Assembly: GCF_000698555.1 (NCBI RefSeq)
Contig: NZ_JFHE01000036.1
Coordinates: 1-56,774 of the forward strand
From: Caballeronia grimmiae
Lineage (GTDB): Bacteria > Pseudomonadota > Gammaproteobacteria > Burkholderiales > Burkholderiaceae
Length of the DNA: 56,774 bases
Direction of reading: 5' to 3'
Each line of letters opens with the position of its first letter. Positions within the stretch are counted from its first letter, which is position 1. Below, piece by piece: positions 42,867-51,833 of the stretch. Under the pieces are notes generated by a model. The model did not search any database. It was not told where the DNA came from and saw nothing but the letters and a program-made list of their open reading frames with translations. The translations under genes were made by a program, and so were the position numbers.

Positions 42867-45602
42867 ATGCCGAAGCCGCGCACCGTCAACCAGATTCATA
42901 CCGTCGAAGGCTCGCGGCTGCATGGCGGCGACTGCCCGCGCTGGCAACGCTGGGGGCCGTACCTGAGCGAGCGCCAGTGGGGCACGGTGCGCGAGGACTA
43001 CAGCGAATTCGGCACCGCATGGGAGTACTTCCCGCACGATCATGCGCGCAGCCGCGCGTATCGCTGGGGCGAGGACGGCATCGCCGGCTTCGGCGACGAC
43101 AAGCTCAACTGGTGCGTCTCGCTCGCGCTCTGGAATGGGCGCGATCCGATCCTGAAGGAACGGCTCTTCGGCCTCACGAATCAGGAGGGCAATCACGGCG
43201 AGGACGTGAAGGAGCTTTATTTCTACATCGACGGCACGCCGACGCATTCCTACATGCGCATGCTGTACAAGTATCCGCACGCGCCGTTTCCGTACGCCGA
43301 TCTCGTCGATGAAAACGCGCGTCGCGGCGCGGACATGCCCGAGTACGAAGTACTCGATACCGGCGCCTTCGACGACGAACGCTACTTCGACGTGCAGGTG
43401 GAATACGCGAAGCACACCGAGGACGATATCGTGATGCGCGTGAGCATCGAGAATCGCGCGAACGAGGCCGCGGTCATCGACGCATTGCCGCAAATCTGGG
43501 CGCGCAACACGTGGTCGTGGAAGCCGACGCCGACGAAGCCATCGCTCACGCTCGAATCGGTGCAGGGCGCGACGTATGTGGCGGCGCGGCATCTGGGCCA
43601 TGAACCGATGGTGGTCACCGCATGGTCGCCGGATGTGCAAGGCGTCGAATGGATGTTCTGCGAGAACGAGACCAACGTGAAGCGCCTGTTCCATTTGGAC
43701 GGCGCGGGGCCGTTCAAGGACGGCTTCAACGACTACGTCTTGCATGGCGATGAAGACGCGATCCGCCGCGACACCGGCACGCGCGCGGCGGCCCGCTTCC
43801 ATTTTCAGCTTGCGGCGCATGGCAAGGCGACGGTGTACCTCCGCTGGCGTCCCGAATCCGCACCGGATGGCGTTCCGCTCGACGCCGATGCTTTATTCGC
43901 GCGGCGCATCGCGGAAGCGGACGAGTTCTACGGCGCGCTTCAGCACGAGATCGCCGATGCCGACCAGCGGCTCGTGCAGCGGCAGGCGCTCGCGGGCATG
44001 CTGTGGTCGAAGCAGTACTATCAGTTCGATGTAACCCGCTGGCTCGACGGCGATCCGCTGCAGCCGAAACCGCCGAAGCAGCGGCGCTTCGGGCGCAATT
44101 ACGACTGGCGGCATCTGTGCAACGCGGACATCGTGTCGATGCCGGACAAGTGGGAGTATCCGTGGTACGCGTCGTGGGACCTCGCGTTCCATGCGGCGGC
44201 GTTTGCGCTGATCGACCCCGAGTTCGCCAAGCGGCAATTGCTGCTGCTGGTGAAGGACCGCTATCAGCATCCCAACGGCCAGTTGCCCGCCTACGAATGG
44301 GCGTTCGGCGACGCCAATCCGCCCGTCCATGCGTGGGCGACGTGGCGCGTGTATGAGATCGATCGCGCGATCACGGGCGTCGGCGACCGCGATTTTCTGG
44401 AGCTGGTGTTCCACAAGCTGCTGCTCAACTTCTCGTGGTGGGTCAACCGCAAGGACGCCGACGACCGCAATATCTTTCAGGGCGGCTTTCTCGGGCTGGA
44501 TAACGTCGGCATCTTCGATCGCTCGTCGCCGCTGCCGACGGGCGGTCATATCGACCAGGCCGACGGCACCGCGTGGATGGCCGCGTATGCGCTCGACCTG
44601 ATGCGCATCGCGCTGGAACTGGCGTATGCGAACAAGGTGTTCGTCGATATCGCGGTGAAGTTCTTCGAGCACTTCCTGTATATCGCGGAAGCGGTGAGTT
44701 GCGAGGACGGCTGCGATACCGGCCTCTGGGACAGCGAGGACGAATTCTTCTACGACAAGCTGCGCCTGCCCGATGGCTCGAGCGTGCCCATGCGCGTGCG
44801 CTCGATCGTCGGCCTGATTCCGCTTTTCGCGGTTCACGTGCTGGAGCCGAGCGTGCATCGCGCGTTGCCGGGCTTGCGCGACCGGCTGCACTGGTTTCTG
44901 GAGCATCGGCCGGATTTGTCGCGGCTCGTGTCGCGATGGAACGTCGCCGGGCAGGGCAATAGCGTGCTGCTGTCGCTGTTGCGCGGGCATCGCATGAAAG
45001 CGCTTCTGAAGCGCATGCTCGACGAAACCGAGTTCCTCTCCGATCACGGCGTGCGCGCGCTTTCGCGTGTCCATCTCGACGAGCCGTTCGTCTTCTATCA
45101 CAACAGCGAGAGTTTCAGCGTGCAGTATCAGCCGGGCGAATCGACGTCGCGCGTGTTCGGCGGCAACTCGAACTGGCGCGGGCCGGTGTGGATGCCGGTG
45201 AACTATCTGCTGATCGAATCGATTCTCGAATTTCACCGCTATTACGGCGACGATTTTCGCGTGGAGTATCCGACCGGCTCGGGAAAGACGTTCTCGCTTG
45301 CTGAAATCGCCGATGAACTCGCGCGTCGCGTGACCACGCTGTTTCTGCTCGACAAGAACGGCGAGCGGCCCGTGATGGGCGCATATCCGTTGCTGCAGGC
45401 CGATCCCCGCTCCCGCGATCTCGTGCTGTTCCACGAGTATTTCCACGGCGATGACGGCCGTGGCGTGGGGGCGTCGCACCAGACAGGATGGACCGGGCTG
45501 GTCGCGCTGTTGCTGCAACCGCGCGCGATGGGACCGTCGGGCGTCGTGCCGCTCGCCGGCGTTGCCGACGCCGATGTGCAGGAGTTCGCGGGCGCGAAAT
45601 GA
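42867..45602 (+). CDS. GH63-like glucosidase (MGH1-like domain)
   Basis: 911 residues, no signal peptide. The N-terminus RWGPYLSERQWGTVREDYSE, FGTAWEYFPHDHARSRAYRW and GIAGFGDDKLNWCVSLALWN is typical of a bacterial family related to mannosyl-oligosaccharide glucosidase (GH63). The catalytic barrel includes DKWEYPWYASWDLAFHAAAF and QADGTAWMAAYALDLMRIAL. Likely an alpha-glucosidase of the cytosol acting on glucosylated small molecules or glycogen. RBS GAGGA before ATG 42867. Same-strand companion of the GDE-like gene. Confidence 0.87.
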   Translation: MPKPRTVNQIHTVEGSRLHGGDCPRWQRWGPYLSERQWGTVREDYSEFGTAWEYFPHDHARSRAYRWGEDGIAGFGDDKLNWCVSLALWNGRDPILKERLFGLTNQEGNHGEDVKELYFYIDGTPTHSYMRMLYKYPHAPFPYADLVDENARRGADMPEYEVLDTGAFDDERYFDVQVEYAKHTEDDIVMRVSIENRANEAAVIDALPQIWARNTWSWKPTPTKPSLTLESVQGATYVAARHLGHEPMVVTAWSPDVQGVEWMFCENETNVKRLFHLDGAGPFKDGFNDYVLHGDEDAIRRDTGTRAAARFHFQLAAHGKATVYLRWRPESAPDGVPLDADALFARRIAEADEFYGALQHEIADADQRLVQRQALAGMLWSKQYYQFDVTRWLDGDPLQPKPPKQRRFGRNYDWRHLCNADIVSMPDKWEYPWYASWDLAFHAAAFALIDPEFAKRQLLLLVKDRYQHPNGQLPAYEWAFGDANPPVHAWATWRVYEIDRAITGVGDRDFLELVFHKLLLNFSWWVNRKDADDRNIFQGGFLGLDNVGIFDRSSPLPTGGHIDQADGTAWMAAYALDLMRIALELAYANKVFVDIAVKFFEHFLYIAEAVSCEDGCDTGLWDSEDEFFYDKLRLPDGSSVPMRVRSIVGLIPLFAVHVLEPSVHRALPGLRDRLHWFLEHRPDLSRLVSRWNVAGQGNSVLLSLLRGHRMKALLKRMLDETEFLSDHGVRALSRVHLDEPFVFYHNSESFSVQYQPGESTSRVFGGNSNWRGPVWMPVNYLLIESILEFHRYYGDDFRVEYPTGSGKTFSLAEIADELARRVTTLFLLDKNGERPVMGAYPLLQADPRSRDLVLFHEYFHGDDGRGVGASHQTGWTGLVALLLQPRAMGPSGVVPLAGVADADVQEFAGAK

Positions 45603-45738
45603 GCCGCGTAGAAGCGGCGCTTCACCCAGAAGTCAAGAGCCAAACCTGTAGTCTACGGTTCGGACAAATCCGATTCCTCTGCTGTCTCCTTCTGCGTAAG
45701 TTGTGCGAACACAAACTTGCAGCAGTTTGGAGAAGAAA

Positions 45739-46236
45739 ATGAACGGAATCGCAGGCATGCAGGGCTTGGGACAGTACAACGCATCGCGCGGGAACGGCTT
45801 CGCCTGTTTGCGCCGCCGCACCGAGCACGAGGAATCGCCCCCGTTCGGGCTCGTCATGCTGGTGTTCCTCGGGGCGATGGCGGGCGGCGTCTACGTGAGT
45901 TGCACGCTCGACAACCTCGCGTTCGGGTGGATTGCGTGCGTGGGCATTCTGGCGGCGCTCGGCGCGGTCGTCGACCGATTCTTCTGCGGCGCCGCCGCGC
46001 TCGAACGCCGCCTCAGCGCGCGGTCACGGGCGCGTCAACAGGCGGTCTGCAAAGCCACGCTCAAGTGCAGCCTCAGGCGGCAAAGGCTCGACTGGCAGAG
46101 CGCAACAACACGGGAATGGACTTCGATGTCGGCGTACCGGCGCCATCCGCCACGGACGCGAGCGGCACGAGCGGATTCGTCTCGGGATAGTACGCGCCAA
46201 GACAGCCACGCGGAATGTCATACTCGACCAGCGTAA
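45739..46236 (+). CDS. Small membrane protein, C-terminus antisense to ydeP-like gene
   Basis: 165 residues from ATG 45739 with GGAGAAG just upstream. Two hydrophobic helices, FGLVMLVFLGAMAGGVYVS and AFGWIACVGILAALGAVVD, lie at ~36-80. From about residue 112 the frame overlaps the 3' end of the convergent oxidoreductase gene for 164 bp and becomes Arg/Ser-rich, so either the real stop was lost or the tail is non-functional. I do not recognise the protein. Confidence 0.55.
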   Translation: MNGIAGMQGLGQYNASRGNGFACLRRRTEHEESPPFGLVMLVFLGAMAGGVYVSCTLDNLAFGWIACVGILAALGAVVDRFFCGAAALERRLSARSRARQQAVCKATLKCSLRRQRLDWQSATTREWTSMSAYRRHPPRTRAARADSSRDSTRQDSHAECHTRPA

Positions 46237-48385
46237 AGCCCTCTACGCGGCGCTCCACGCCGTCATCCCACACGCTCGTGATATCGACGAGTTCGCCCGG
46301 CTCGAAGCCGAGCATGTCGATATCCTCACGATTGGCGAACAGCACGCGGCGCTGGCCATAGACGCCACGGTAACGGTCGTCGAGGCCGTAGATCGTCGTG
46401 TTGTACTGATCGTGCGAGCGCGTCGTCATCAGCGTCAGGAGGCGCTCGCCGTGCAGCGCGCGGGCGCGGTGAATCGGCGTATCCACGGCAATTTCATGCA
46501 CGATGAACTGCGCCTTGCCGCTCGGCGTCTTCCATACGCGGTCGCGCGACGCCACGCCGAGATGAAAGCCGCCCGGCTGCTTCAGGCGCTCGTTGTAATT
46601 CTCGAATCCGTCGATCACTTTCTCGATGCCGTCGCGAATCATCGCGTAGTCGTCTGCATGCGCGAGCCAGTCGACCTTGGCGCTGCCGAGCGTCGCGTGC
46701 GCCATGCGCGCGACGATCGCCACTTCGCTCAGCAGGTTCGGTGACGCCGGCTTGTTCATGCCGTACGAGATGTGCACCATGCTCATCGAATCCTCGACGC
46801 TCACGCCTTGCGCCACGCCGTTCTGCATGTCGATTTCGGTGCGGCCGAGCGTCGGCAGAATGAGCGCGTCGCGGCCATGCACGAGATGGCTGCGGTTGAG
46901 CTTCGTCGTGATGTGCACGGTGAGGTCGCAAGCGCGCATCGCTTGCCAGGTGCGCGGCGTGTCGGGCGTTGCGATCGAGAAATTTCCGCCCAGACCGATG
47001 AACACCTTCACGCGGCCGTCGAGCATCGCGTGAATGGTTTCGACGACGTCGTAACCGTGCTCGCGCGGCGGCTTGAAATCGTAGGCTGCGCCGAGGCGGT
47101 CGAGAAACGCCTGCGTCGGCTTTTCCTCGATACCGACCGTGCGATCGCCCTGCACGTTCGAATGCCCGCGCACCGGGCACAGGCCCGCGCCGCGCCGGCC
47201 GATGTTCCCGCGCATCATCATCAGGTTCGAGAGCAACTGGACCGTCGGCACCGAGTTCTTGTGCTGCGTGAGACCCATGCCCCACGTCGCGATCACCGCG
47301 CGGCCGCTGGCGTAGATATCGGCGAGGCGGAGAATCTCGTCCATCGGCACGCCCGATTCGGCGACGATCATGTCCCAGCTTTCCGCGCGCAGATCGGCGG
47401 CGAAGGCGTCGAAGCCAACGGTATGTTGCGCGATGAATTCGACGTCGATCACCCGCTCGCCGCCCGCGATGCACGCCGCGTCGTCGAGTTCGATCACGCG
47501 CTTGGCGACGCCCTTGATCAGCGCGAAATCGCCGCCGACTTTCGGGCGGATGAACACGGAGCTGATTTTCACGCCTTTGGGCTTCAGCATGTCGAGCGTG
47601 TGCTGCGGGCTGGCGAAGCGCTCGAGGCCGCGCTCCTTGAGCGGGTTGATCGATACGATCGTCGCTCCGCGCTTCGCGCATTCGCGCAACTCGCCGAGCA
47701 TGCGCGGATGGTTCGTCGCCGGATTCTGGCCGAAGAGCAAAAGCGTGTCGGCGTGCTCGAAGTCGTCGAGCGTGACCGTGCCCTTGCCGATGCCGACCGT
47801 ATGCGGCAGGCCGCGACTGGTTGCTTCGTGGCACATGTTGGAGCAGTCGGGAAAGTTGTTCGTCCCGTACATGCGCACGAACAACTGATACAGGAACGCG
47901 GCTTCGTTGCTGGCGCGGCCCGACGTGTAGAACGCGGCGCGATCCGGGTCGTCCAGCTTCTTCAGGTGCGATGCGATCAGTTCGAACGCCGCATCCCACT
48001 CGATCGGCACATAGCGGTCGCGTTTCGCATCGTAGACGAGCGGATCAGTCAGTCGGCCGTGTTGCTCCAGCTCGTAGTCCGACTGCGCCATCAGCGACGA
48101 CACCGTGTGTTCCTCGAAGAAAGCCGGCGTGACGCGCTTGGCCGTTGCTTCGGCGGCAACCGCTTTCACCCCGTTTTCGCAGAACTCGAACGTCGATGCA
48201 TGCTGGCGATCAGGCCACGCGCAACCGGGGCAATCGAAACCATCGGGCTGATTCTGCTTGAACAGCGTGCGATAGTTGCCGCCCGACACCTTTTCCTTCA
48301 CGAGGTTGATGGCGACCTGCTTGAGAGCGCCCCAGCCAGCGGCGGGGTGATGGTACGGTTCGATGCGCGGTTCGGGCTTCTTCAT
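46073..48385 (-). CDS. FdhF/YdeP family molybdopterin oxidoreductase
   Basis: 770 residues from ATG 48385. The family (YdeP-like, formate-dehydrogenase-H-like alpha subunits) is clear: GWGALKQVAINL, FDCPGCAWPD (C52, C55), CSNMCHEATSRGLPHTVG (C185 likely the Mo ligand in place of Sec), FGQNPATNHPRM, ATWGMGLTQHKNSVPTVQL and the C-terminal molydopterin-dinucleotide-binding domain with TTRSHDQYNTTIYG. The Fe-S site differs from FdhF (CPGC only nearby). Cytosolic; the electron donor is not established for this branch, and YdeP is linked to acid resistance in E. coli. Divergent from a MocR regulator. Confidence 0.9.
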   Translation of the reverse strand: MKKPEPRIEPYHHPAAGWGALKQVAINLVKEKVSGGNYRTLFKQNQPDGFDCPGCAWPDRQHASTFEFCENGVKAVAAEATAKRVTPAFFEEHTVSSLMAQSDYELEQHGRLTDPLVYDAKRDRYVPIEWDAAFELIASHLKKLDDPDRAAFYTSGRASNEAAFLYQLFVRMYGTNNFPDCSNMCHEATSRGLPHTVGIGKGTVTLDDFEHADTLLLFGQNPATNHPRMLGELRECAKRGATIVSINPLKERGLERFASPQHTLDMLKPKGVKISSVFIRPKVGGDFALIKGVAKRVIELDDAACIAGGERVIDVEFIAQHTVGFDAFAADLRAESWDMIVAESGVPMDEILRLADIYASGRAVIATWGMGLTQHKNSVPTVQLLSNLMMMRGNIGRRGAGLCPVRGHSNVQGDRTVGIEEKPTQAFLDRLGAAYDFKPPREHGYDVVETIHAMLDGRVKVFIGLGGNFSIATPDTPRTWQAMRACDLTVHITTKLNRSHLVHGRDALILPTLGRTEIDMQNGVAQGVSVEDSMSMVHISYGMNKPASPNLLSEVAIVARMAHATLGSAKVDWLAHADDYAMIRDGIEKVIDGFENYNERLKQPGGFHLGVASRDRVWKTPSGKAQFIVHEIAVDTPIHRARALHGERLLTLMTTRSHDQYNTTIYGLDDRYRGVYGQRRVLFANREDIDMLGFEPGELVDITSVWDDGVERRVEGFTLVEYDIPRGCLGAYYPETNPLVPLASVADGAGTPTSKSIPVLLRSASRAFAA

Positions 48386-48415
48386 GGCGACGGGCGACGG
48401 CTTAATGAGACGATG

Positions 48416-48435
48416 GGTCACAGCGTACTGTGTCC
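48416..48435. promoter_or_regulatory. Dyad between ydeP-like and mocR genes
   Basis: GGTCACAG (48416-48423) and CTGTGTCC (48428-48435) pair at 7 of 8 positions with a perfect core CACAG-CGTA-CTGTG. It lies about midway in the 148-bp gap between the divergent genes, a natural operator site for the MocR protein. Confidence 0.5.
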
Positions 48436-48533
48436 CGAATCGAAGGCGGCGCACAGAAAATCAGAAATGAGAGGAGCACAGTTGCGGCGATTTGGCCTAG
48501 ACTTGCGCTTGATCCCGCCGAAAAACGCGCTCA

Positions 48534-49979
48534 GTGAACCTCTACGAACGACTCGCCGATGAAATCGAAGCCGCCGTGCGGCGCGGCGTGTTCACGCCGG
48601 GAGAGCGCATCGCGTCGGTGAGACAGGCGAGCCAGCAGCACGGCGTGAGCATCAAGACCGTGCTGCATGCATACGCGCTGCTGGAAAGCCGCGGCATTCT
48701 CGAGACGCGGCCGCAGTCCGGCTATTTCGTGCGCGCGAAGCCGGGCGCACGTGTGACAGGCCGCAACGGAGCCGCCGAGCCCGGTGCGATCGCGGTCGCG
48801 TCGGAAGTCGACGTGAGCCGCCTCGTGCTGTCGACGCTGCGCAGCATCCGCGCGCACGACGCCGTGCCGTTCGGCTCGCCGTATCCCGATACCGAGCCGT
48901 TCCCGTGGCGGCGTATCAACCAGTACGCGAACGCGATTGCGCGGCGGCATGCAAGCTGGAACCTGATCGACGATCTGCCGCCGGGCAATCCGGAGCTGAT
49001 CCGCCAGATTGCACGGCGCTATGCGGAGACCGGCGTTCCCGTCGATCCCGGCGAGATCGTCATCACGGTCGGCGCGACGGAAGCGATCAACCTGAGCCTG
49101 CAGGCCGTCGCGAAGCCGGGCGATACGGTCGCCGTCGAATCGCCGACGTTCTACGCGATGCTTCACGCAATCGAGCGCCTCGGCATGCGCGCGATCGAAG
49201 TGCCGACGCATCCCGCCGATGGCATCGACATCGACGCGCTCGCGCGGGTCATCGACGAGGGAAAAATCGCGGCGTGCATGGTGATGCCGAACTTCCAGAA
49301 CCCGCTCGGCTTCCAGATGCCGGACGCGCGCAAGCGCCGGCTCGTGGAATTGCTGTCGATGCACGACATTCCGGTGATCGAGAACGACGTCTATCAAGAG
49401 CTGCATTTCGGCGATGCGCGGCCTTCGACGCTCAAGAACTACGATACGAAGGGCATCGTGCTGCACTGCGCGTCGTTCTCGAAGAGCCTGACGGCGTCGT
49501 ATCGCATCGGCTGGGCGATGCCGGGACGTTTTCGCGCGCAGGTCGAAAAGCTGAAGTTTCTCAACACGCTGACGACGCCTTCCGTGCCGCAAGTGGCCGT
49601 CGCGGACTATCTGCGTCAGGATGGCTTCGACCGGCATCTGCGGCGCGTGCGCAAGCTGTATCGGCAGCAGGCGCGCATCATGGTCGCGATGGTCGAGCGG
49701 TTCTTTCCGGCGGGCACGCGCACGTCCGCGCCGCAGGGCGGTTACGTGCTGTGGGTGGAACTGCCGGAGCGCGTCGATTCGATGCTGCTGTATCGCGCGG
49801 CGCTCGCGGAAGGCATCACGGTCGGGCCGGGCTATATGTTTTCGACGCGCAACGCCTTCAGCCATTACATCCGGCTCAACTACAGCTATCCGTGGACGCC
49901 GCAGCGCGAGGCGGCGCTGCAACGGCTCGGGCAACTCGTCGGGGAACTGGACGCCCGCGCGAACGGAGCAAGAACATGA
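48534..49979 (+). CDS. MocR/GntR-type PLP-binding transcriptional regulator
   Basis: 481 residues from GTG 48534. GntR winged helix at 1-70 (NLYERLADEIEAAVRRGVFTPGERIASVR) then an aminotransferase-fold domain; the PLP lysine is in HCASFSKSLTASYRIGW. MocR proteins bind DNA in response to PLP or related metabolites. Divergent from the oxidoreductase with a dyad between, and overlapping a small winged-helix gene by 4 bp at its end. Confidence 0.9.
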   Translation: MNLYERLADEIEAAVRRGVFTPGERIASVRQASQQHGVSIKTVLHAYALLESRGILETRPQSGYFVRAKPGARVTGRNGAAEPGAIAVASEVDVSRLVLSTLRSIRAHDAVPFGSPYPDTEPFPWRRINQYANAIARRHASWNLIDDLPPGNPELIRQIARRYAETGVPVDPGEIVITVGATEAINLSLQAVAKPGDTVAVESPTFYAMLHAIERLGMRAIEVPTHPADGIDIDALARVIDEGKIAACMVMPNFQNPLGFQMPDARKRRLVELLSMHDIPVIENDVYQELHFGDARPSTLKNYDTKGIVLHCASFSKSLTASYRIGWAMPGRFRAQVEKLKFLNTLTTPSVPQVAVADYLRQDGFDRHLRRVRKLYRQQARIMVAMVERFFPAGTRTSAPQGGYVLWVELPERVDSMLLYRAALAEGITVGPGYMFSTRNAFSHYIRLNYSYPWTPQREAALQRLGQLVGELDARANGART

Positions 49980-50239
49980 ACGATGAAATTGATCCGGCGC
50001 TCGTCGCCGTTCTCGCGCAACTGTGGCGCGCGAAGCAGGAGTCGCCGGGGCGCGCGTGGTCGCTGGCGAGGCTGGCGAAGCAGTCCGCCTTGCCGATGAG
50101 CGCGCTACGCCGTCAACTGACCGCGCTCGCCGATGCGCGGCTGGTCGAAGTGCGAACGGGCGAAGAGGGCGCGGGTTCGGCCTGGCTGACGGCCGATGGC
50201 GAGGCGCTTTGCAGTGAAATTTTCGGAGACGACGAGTGA
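49976..50239 (+). CDS. Small winged-helix protein partner of MocR
   Basis: 87 residues; ATG overlaps the mocR stop (ATGA), with GGAGC upstream. The sequence WSLARLAKQSALPMSALRRQLTALADARLVEVRT, AWLTADGEALCSEIFG fits a single winged HTH (MarR/ArsR-like core). A free-standing DNA-binding module cotranscribed with MocR; function unknown. Confidence 0.75.
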   Translation: MNDEIDPALVAVLAQLWRAKQESPGRAWSLARLAKQSALPMSALRRQLTALADARLVEVRTGEEGAGSAWLTADGEALCSEIFGDDE

Positions 50240-50332
50240 CTCGCGATCCAAACGCTCAGGTGCAGCCGGTCGCCGTGGCTGTCCGTCGATACTTCTTCGG
50301 CGCATTGCGCGGCCAAAGCAGGAAAACGCTGC

Positions 50333-51826
50333 GTGCCGAGTGGCCGCCGCTTCGCTAACGACCTCGCTACCCCGTTGGACATCCACATCACCCTGCACGG
50401 CCGGCGCGACCTGACCGGCCAGATTTACGGTCAGTTGCGCGCCGGCATCATCGAAGGACGGCTCGCCGCGAACGCGCGCCTGCCGTCCACGCGCGATCTC
50501 GCCGCGCAGCTCGGCGTTTCCCGGAAAACGACGCTCGAAGTCTTCGATCGCCTCATCGCGGAAGGCTTCCTGCGCACGCGCGCTGGCGACGGCACGTTCG
50601 TCGCCGATGGTCTTGCGCGGCTGCCCGGCGCACGCCCTGATCCGGCGTCGGCGCGCGCCCGGGCCGCCGGCATCTGGCGCGCGATGCCCGAGCGCATGGC
50701 CATGCCGATGCCGCCCGCGGGCGTCACGCTCGATTGCGACTTCAAGGGCGGCGTGACCGACAAGACGCTGTTTCCCTTCGATGCCTGGCGCCGCTGCCTG
50801 AATCAGGCGCTGCGCACGCAGGCGCGGGCGGGCGGCGGCGTGGCGTCGTATCGCGATCCGGCGGGCGAGCAGGAACTGCGGCTCGGCATCGCGCGGTATC
50901 TCGGCTTCAGCCGCGCGGTGGCGTGCAACTGGCAGGACGTCATCGTGACGCAGGGCGCGCAGCAGGCGCTCGACCTGCTGGCGCGCGTCGTCATTCAGCC
51001 GGGCGATGTCGTCGCGGTCGAAGAACCGGGCTATCCGCCCGCGCGGGCGCTGTTCGCGGCGCTGGGCGCACGGATCGCGCATGTGCCGGTGGATCGCGAG
51101 GGTATCGTCGTCGGCAGGCTGCCGCGCAATGCGCGGCTCGTCTACGTGACGCCGTCGCATCAGTTTCCGCTCGGCATGCCGATGAGCCTCGACCGGCGCG
51201 TCGAATTGCTCGAATGGGCGAGCAAGCGCGGCGCGGTGATAGTCGAGGACGATTACGACGGCGAGTTCCGCTTCGAAGGACGGCCGGTGGAATCGCTGAA
51301 GAGTCTGGATCGCGCGGGACTCGTCGCCTATGTCGGCACGTTTTCGAAGACGCTGTTCCCGGATTTGCGGATCGGCTATGCCGTGCCGCCGGCGACGCTT
51401 CGCGAGCCGCTCTGGAACGCGAAGCAGATCGCCGATTGCCATAGCTGCATGCTGACGCAAACCGCGCTCGGCGCTTTCATGCTCGACGGCGAATACGCGA
51501 AGCATCTGCGCCGCATGCACAAGGCGTATGCGCAGCGGCGCACGGCCTTGCTCGACCACTTGACGGGCGATCTCGCGCCCCTGTTCGAACCGTTACCCGC
51601 GATGGCGGGCATTCACCTCGTCGCGCGGCTTCGGGATGAGTGGCAGGAGGAGCGTGTCGTCGCGGCGGCGCGGGAGGCGTCGGTCGGGCTGTACGGCATC
51701 CGCCCGTTCTATGCGGGTCAGGCGCGCGAGCAGGGCATGCTGTTCGGATACGGCGGGACGAGCGTGGAGACGATCGAGCGCGGCATGGCGCGTCTTGCCG
51801 CGCTCATGCCGTCGCTTCGCGGATGA
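50333..51826 (+). CDS. MocR-type regulator / PLP-dependent aminotransferase-like protein (PdxR-like)
   Basis: 497 residues from GTG 50333 (TTG 50375, giving DIHITLHGRRDLTGQ, is also plausible). GntR domain near 25-85 (GQIYGQLRAGIIEGRLAANARLPSTRDLAAQLGVSR), then an aminotransferase-fold domain with FQ-free linker; PLP lysine in VGTFSKTLFPDLRIGYAV. Resembles PdxR/GabR. Starts 93 bp after the small HTH gene; convergent with the TAXI receptor gene (7-bp gap). Target genes not visible. Confidence 0.88.
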   Translation: MPSGRRFANDLATPLDIHITLHGRRDLTGQIYGQLRAGIIEGRLAANARLPSTRDLAAQLGVSRKTTLEVFDRLIAEGFLRTRAGDGTFVADGLARLPGARPDPASARARAAGIWRAMPERMAMPMPPAGVTLDCDFKGGVTDKTLFPFDAWRRCLNQALRTQARAGGGVASYRDPAGEQELRLGIARYLGFSRAVACNWQDVIVTQGAQQALDLLARVVIQPGDVVAVEEPGYPPARALFAALGARIAHVPVDREGIVVGRLPRNARLVYVTPSHQFPLGMPMSLDRRVELLEWASKRGAVIVEDDYDGEFRFEGRPVESLKSLDRAGLVAYVGTFSKTLFPDLRIGYAVPPATLREPLWNAKQIADCHSCMLTQTALGAFMLDGEYAKHLRRMHKAYAQRRTALLDHLTGDLAPLFEPLPAMAGIHLVARLRDEWQEERVVAAAREASVGLYGIRPFYAGQAREQGMLFGYGGTSVETIERGMARLAALMPSLRG

Positions 51827-51833
51827 CCGCGCG

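Noticed and set aside
45603..45618. GCCGC-N6-GCGGC hairpin after the GH63-like gene as a terminator
   Set aside because: Short stem and no T-run; too weak to call.
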